DNA of 6,336 nt from JBDTLH01 sp039934875 (GTDB lineage Bacteria > Acidobacteriota > Terriglobia > Terriglobales > Acidobacteriaceae), in assembly GCA_039934875.1 (NCBI GenBank), contig JBDTLH010000034.1, forward strand, positions 1 through 6,336, read 5' to 3'. A model generated the notes under the pieces. That model had not been told where the DNA came from. It saw only the letters and a list, made by a program, of their open reading frames with translations, and ran no database searches. Each line of letters starts with the position of its first letter. Position 1 is the first letter of the stretch. Position numbers and translations under genes: made by a program. Shown here piece after piece: positions 4,832 through 6,336 of the stretch.

Positions 4832-4913
4832 AGTCCCGTAGGGACGGAATAGCTTAGCCCAGCATGTCAGTGCTGGGTAGAACGCGATGAGAAGAGGAGT
4901 CCCGTAGGGACGG
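4832..4913. repeat. Intergenic element with paired GTCCCGTAGGGAC hairpins upstream of pheS
   Basis: The 16-bp sequence AGTCCCGTAGGGACGG occurs at 4832-4847 and again at 4898-4913. Each copy holds a GTCCC-gta-GGGAC hairpin. Between them is a further stem, CCCAGCA (4858-4864) with TGCTGGG (4871-4877). A degenerate partial copy (AGTCCCGGCG) begins at 4816. From memory, such elements are dispersed in acidobacterial genomes; I have not verified this. The second copy ends 6 nt before the pheS SD and so would probably lie in the pheS leader. Confidence 0.7.
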
Positions 4914-4919
4914 CATTAC

Positions 4920-4925
4920 GAGGAG
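4920..4925 (+). promoter_or_regulatory. Shine-Dalgarno fixing the TTG start of pheS
   Basis: GAGGAG ends 6 nt before TTG 4932-4934. No ATG or GTG in a similar position gives the complete PheS N-terminal domain. Confidence 0.8.
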
Positions 4926-4931
4926 ACGCAG

Positions 4932-6026
4932 TTGAGATCGAACATCCTTCCAGACCTGGACCCGAATGACTTAACTTCATATTTCAACAATACTCTGACC
5001 AAGTTCAGAGACGAAACGACAGATCTGATCAATCTTGACGGTTTGACCCCGCAGAACGTCGAGACGTTCCGGCTCCGCTGGGCTGGATCGAAAAACGGGG
5101 CCCGCACTCAACTCGCCGAACTCCTTAAATCGCTACCCAAAGATAAGAAGCGCGATTTCGGGTCAAGAATGAATGGTGTTCTCGGGGAAATTGAAGAAAC
5201 TATTGAGAGATTGAGAAGCAAGGCGAGTCAAACCTCCTCCACCACCGCCATTCCCCTTGACATCACCCTTCCCGGCGCGCCGCGCCGTCTCGGCGCAGAG
5301 CATCCGGTGATCAAGACCATGCACGAGGTGACGGATGTATTCCGCAGGATGGGATATTCGGTCGCCACCGGCCCCGAAATAGAGACCGATTATTACAATT
5401 TCGAGGCACTTAATTTTCCGCCCAATCACCCCGCGCGCGACACGCAAGACACGCTGATCGTGGCCGCGCAAAGCTCGAAGCAATTGCGCGAGCGCCTGCT
5501 GCTGCGCACCCACACTTCGCCGGTGCAGATCCGCAGCATGGAGGCGCAAAGGCCGCCGGTGCGCGTGGTCTGTCCCGGCAAGGTGCATCGCAATGATGCT
5601 GCCGATGCGACCCATTCGCCCATCTTCCATCAGGTGGAAGGGCTGGCTGTCGATGAGGACATCACCTTCTGCGATCTCAAAGGCACGCTCGGCCATGCGA
5701 TGAAGATGCTGTTTGGCTCGTCGGTGAAGACGCGCTTTTATCCCTCATTCTTTCCTTTTACCGAGCCGAGCGCGGACGTGCAGATATCCTGCCCCTTCTG
5801 CGGAGGCAAGGGCTGCCGCCCGTGCAAGCAGTCGGGATGGATCGAGTTGCTGGGCTGCGGCATGGTTGATCCGGCGGTCTTCGGATTTGTGGATTACGAT
5901 CCGGACAAAGTCAGCGGCTTCGCCTTCGGCATGGGGGTCGAGCGCATTGCGATGATGAAGTATGGGATAGACGATATTCAGCTTTTTTATTCCGGAGATG
6001 TGCGTTTTCTGGAGCAGTTTGGCTGA
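4932..6026 (+). CDS. pheS: Phenylalanine--tRNA ligase alpha subunit
   Basis: PheS is the catalytic subunit of the (alpha-beta)2 enzyme that charges tRNA-Phe. The 364-residue protein has a helical coiled-coil N-domain (about 10-100) that contacts tRNA. The class II core follows: motif 1 from HPVIKTMHEVTDVFRRMGY (124-142) with GPEIETDYYNFEALNFP, motif 2 around LRTHTSPVQIRSM (191-203) and VVCPGKVHRNDAADATH (212-228), and motif 3 at GFAFGMGVERIAMMKYGIDD (329-348). FHQVEGL and CPFCGGKGCRPCKQSGW (287-303) are normal for the family. Translation starts at TTG, supported by GAGGAG 6 nt upstream. The length is complete (usual 330-360). I see no T-box or Phe-rich leader peptide upstream. Its normal partner pheT is not directly downstream: a minus-strand ORF converges on it 104 nt beyond the stop. 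Confidence 0.98.
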   Translation: MRSNILPDLDPNDLTSYFNNTLTKFRDETTDLINLDGLTPQNVETFRLRWAGSKNGARTQLAELLKSLPKDKKRDFGSRMNGVLGEIEETIERLRSKASQTSSTTAIPLDITLPGAPRRLGAEHPVIKTMHEVTDVFRRMGYSVATGPEIETDYYNFEALNFPPNHPARDTQDTLIVAAQSSKQLRERLLLRTHTSPVQIRSMEAQRPPVRVVCPGKVHRNDAADATHSPIFHQVEGLAVDEDITFCDLKGTLGHAMKMLFGSSVKTRFYPSFFPFTEPSADVQISCPFCGGKGCRPCKQSGWIELLGCGMVDPAVFGFVDYDPDKVSGFAFGMGVERIAMMKYGIDDIQLFYSGDVRFLEQFG

Positions 6027-6031
6027 GTAGA

Positions 6032-6073
6032 GCTGCCGGCTACCTGCTGCTGGCTACTGGCGGCTGGCGGCTG
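6032..6073. repeat. Degenerate heptamer tandem repeat after pheS
   Basis: Six units of 7 nt follow one another: GCTGCCG, GCTACCT, GCTGCTG, GCTACTG, GCGGCTG and GCGGCTG. The run starts 6 nt after the pheS stop. A lone GCTATCAG at 6087-6094 resembles the AGCTATC units found upstream of pheS. Confidence 0.7.
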
Positions 6074-6130
6074 GTTCACGGTTGTGGCTATCAGTTGCGG
6101 TTTGTTTTTGATCTCCGTAGGTGCGGTAGA

Positions 6131-6334
6131 TCACCGCAGGCGGGCCATGCAGGCGGCGGCCTGGCGCTGGTGGAGGGCGCGGAGGGGGTCGAAGTTGACG
6201 CCGGTGCTAACCCATTGGTTGATGCCGACGGTGCATTCGGGGGAGCTGGGGTCATTGCAATCGCATTCGGGGTCGTCGCATTGCAGGTCGTCGAGGGTGT
6301 TGCCGAGGTCGTCGAGGACGACTTCTTCGGCCAT
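6131..6334 (-). CDS. Acidic Cys-containing hypothetical ORF at the right edge (possibly partial)
   Basis: Reading from ATG 6334 to TGA 6131 on the reverse strand gives 67 residues. Only two bases precede the ATG in the window, so no SD can be judged and the frame may continue beyond the edge. The N-terminal part is very acidic (EEVVLDDLGNTLDDL), followed by Cys19, Cys24, Cys26 and Cys34 in a C-x4-C-x-C-x7-C pattern, then WVSTGVNFDPLRALHQRQAA and Cys62. Codons end mostly in C or G like those of the real genes here, which supports coding. I recognise no family; metal binding or a disulphide knot are both possible guesses. It converges on pheS. Confidence 0.5.
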   Translation of the reverse strand: MAEEVVLDDLGNTLDDLQCDDPECDCNDPSSPECTVGINQWVSTGVNFDPLRALHQRQAAACMARLR

Positions 6335-6336
6335 TT

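Noticed and set aside
4739..4913. Possible CRISPR array from the repeated units
   Set aside because: The units are 7 bp tandem or 16 bp occurring only twice, without regular 25-40 bp spacers and without cas genes nearby.
4727..4919. T-box or Phe leader-peptide attenuator upstream of pheS
   Set aside because: I found no T-box consensus (TGGNACC-like), no short ORF rich in Phe codons and no terminator just before pheS.
5163..5696. 177-residue minus-strand ORF opposite pheS
   Set aside because: It lies wholly within the conserved pheS catalytic core, is His/Gly/Arg-rich without motifs, and has no independent support.
5790..5840. Zinc-knuckle-like CPFCGGKGCRPC in PheS as an unusual insertion
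   Set aside because: A CxxCGGxGCxxC segment before GWIE is common in bacterial PheS, so it is not remarkable.
6122..6138. TGCGGT/ACCGCA hairpin as a terminator between the convergent genes
   Set aside because: The stem is only 6 bp, no T-run follows on either strand, and it contains the stop codon of the minus-strand ORF.

Overview
This window is a core translation locus from a bacterium that is most likely a member of the Acidobacteriota (Terriglobia-like). I base that on three things recalled from memory and not searched: the start of a Clp N-terminal-domain protein at the left edge (MFERYTEKARRVIFFARYEA...), a secreted lipoprotein of a type I associate with Acidobacteria, and intergenic DNA full of 7-bp-period repeats and GTCCCGTAGGGAC elements. 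The DNA is moderately GC-rich with C/G-ending codons. Non-ATG starts are common: two TTG starts are backed by good Shine-Dalgarno (SD) sequences, and infC has a probable ATC start.

Layout. Bases 1-104 (minus) hold the first 34 codons of a Clp N-domain protein. It diverges from a plus-strand TTG-started lipoprotein (337-1221) across a control region containing an 8-bp direct repeat and a perfect 9-bp hairpin. Only 37 nt downstream lies an isomerase-only GlmS homologue (1259-2371), with both SIS domains and all four sugar-isomerase catalytic residues but no glutaminase domain. The translation block follows: infC (IF3; about 2520-3167), rpmI (L35; 3896-4090), rplT (L20; 4294-4671), a strong intrinsic terminator (4697-4726), then pheS (4932-6026). 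The right edge carries a small acidic Cys-containing ORF on the minus strand (6131-6334), so pheT does not directly follow pheS.

The classical infC-rpmI-rplT order is kept but the genes are not tightly packed. Between infC and rpmI are two small minus-strand genes: a 102-aa hypothetical protein (3457-3765) and a 59-aa single-span membrane protein (3227-3406), the latter below usual ORF length cut-offs. rpmI-rplT therefore appears to have its own extended -10 promoter, with a hairpin at the predicted transcript 5' end. The 203-nt rpmI-rplT spacer is also highly foldable. Both are candidates for ribosomal-protein (L20-type) autoregulation, but this is inferred from base pairing only.

IF3, L35, L20 and PheS all serve translation; IF3 and L20 are known autoregulators in other bacteria. 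I see no CRISPR array, transposase, phage gene or tRNA/rRNA gene, and no clear new multi-gene system. The items most worth a second look are the glutaminase-less GlmS, the ATC start of infC, the antisense gene pair splitting the operon, the structured leaders, and the 7-bp-period repeats, which recur in four intergenic regions with a different unit each time.
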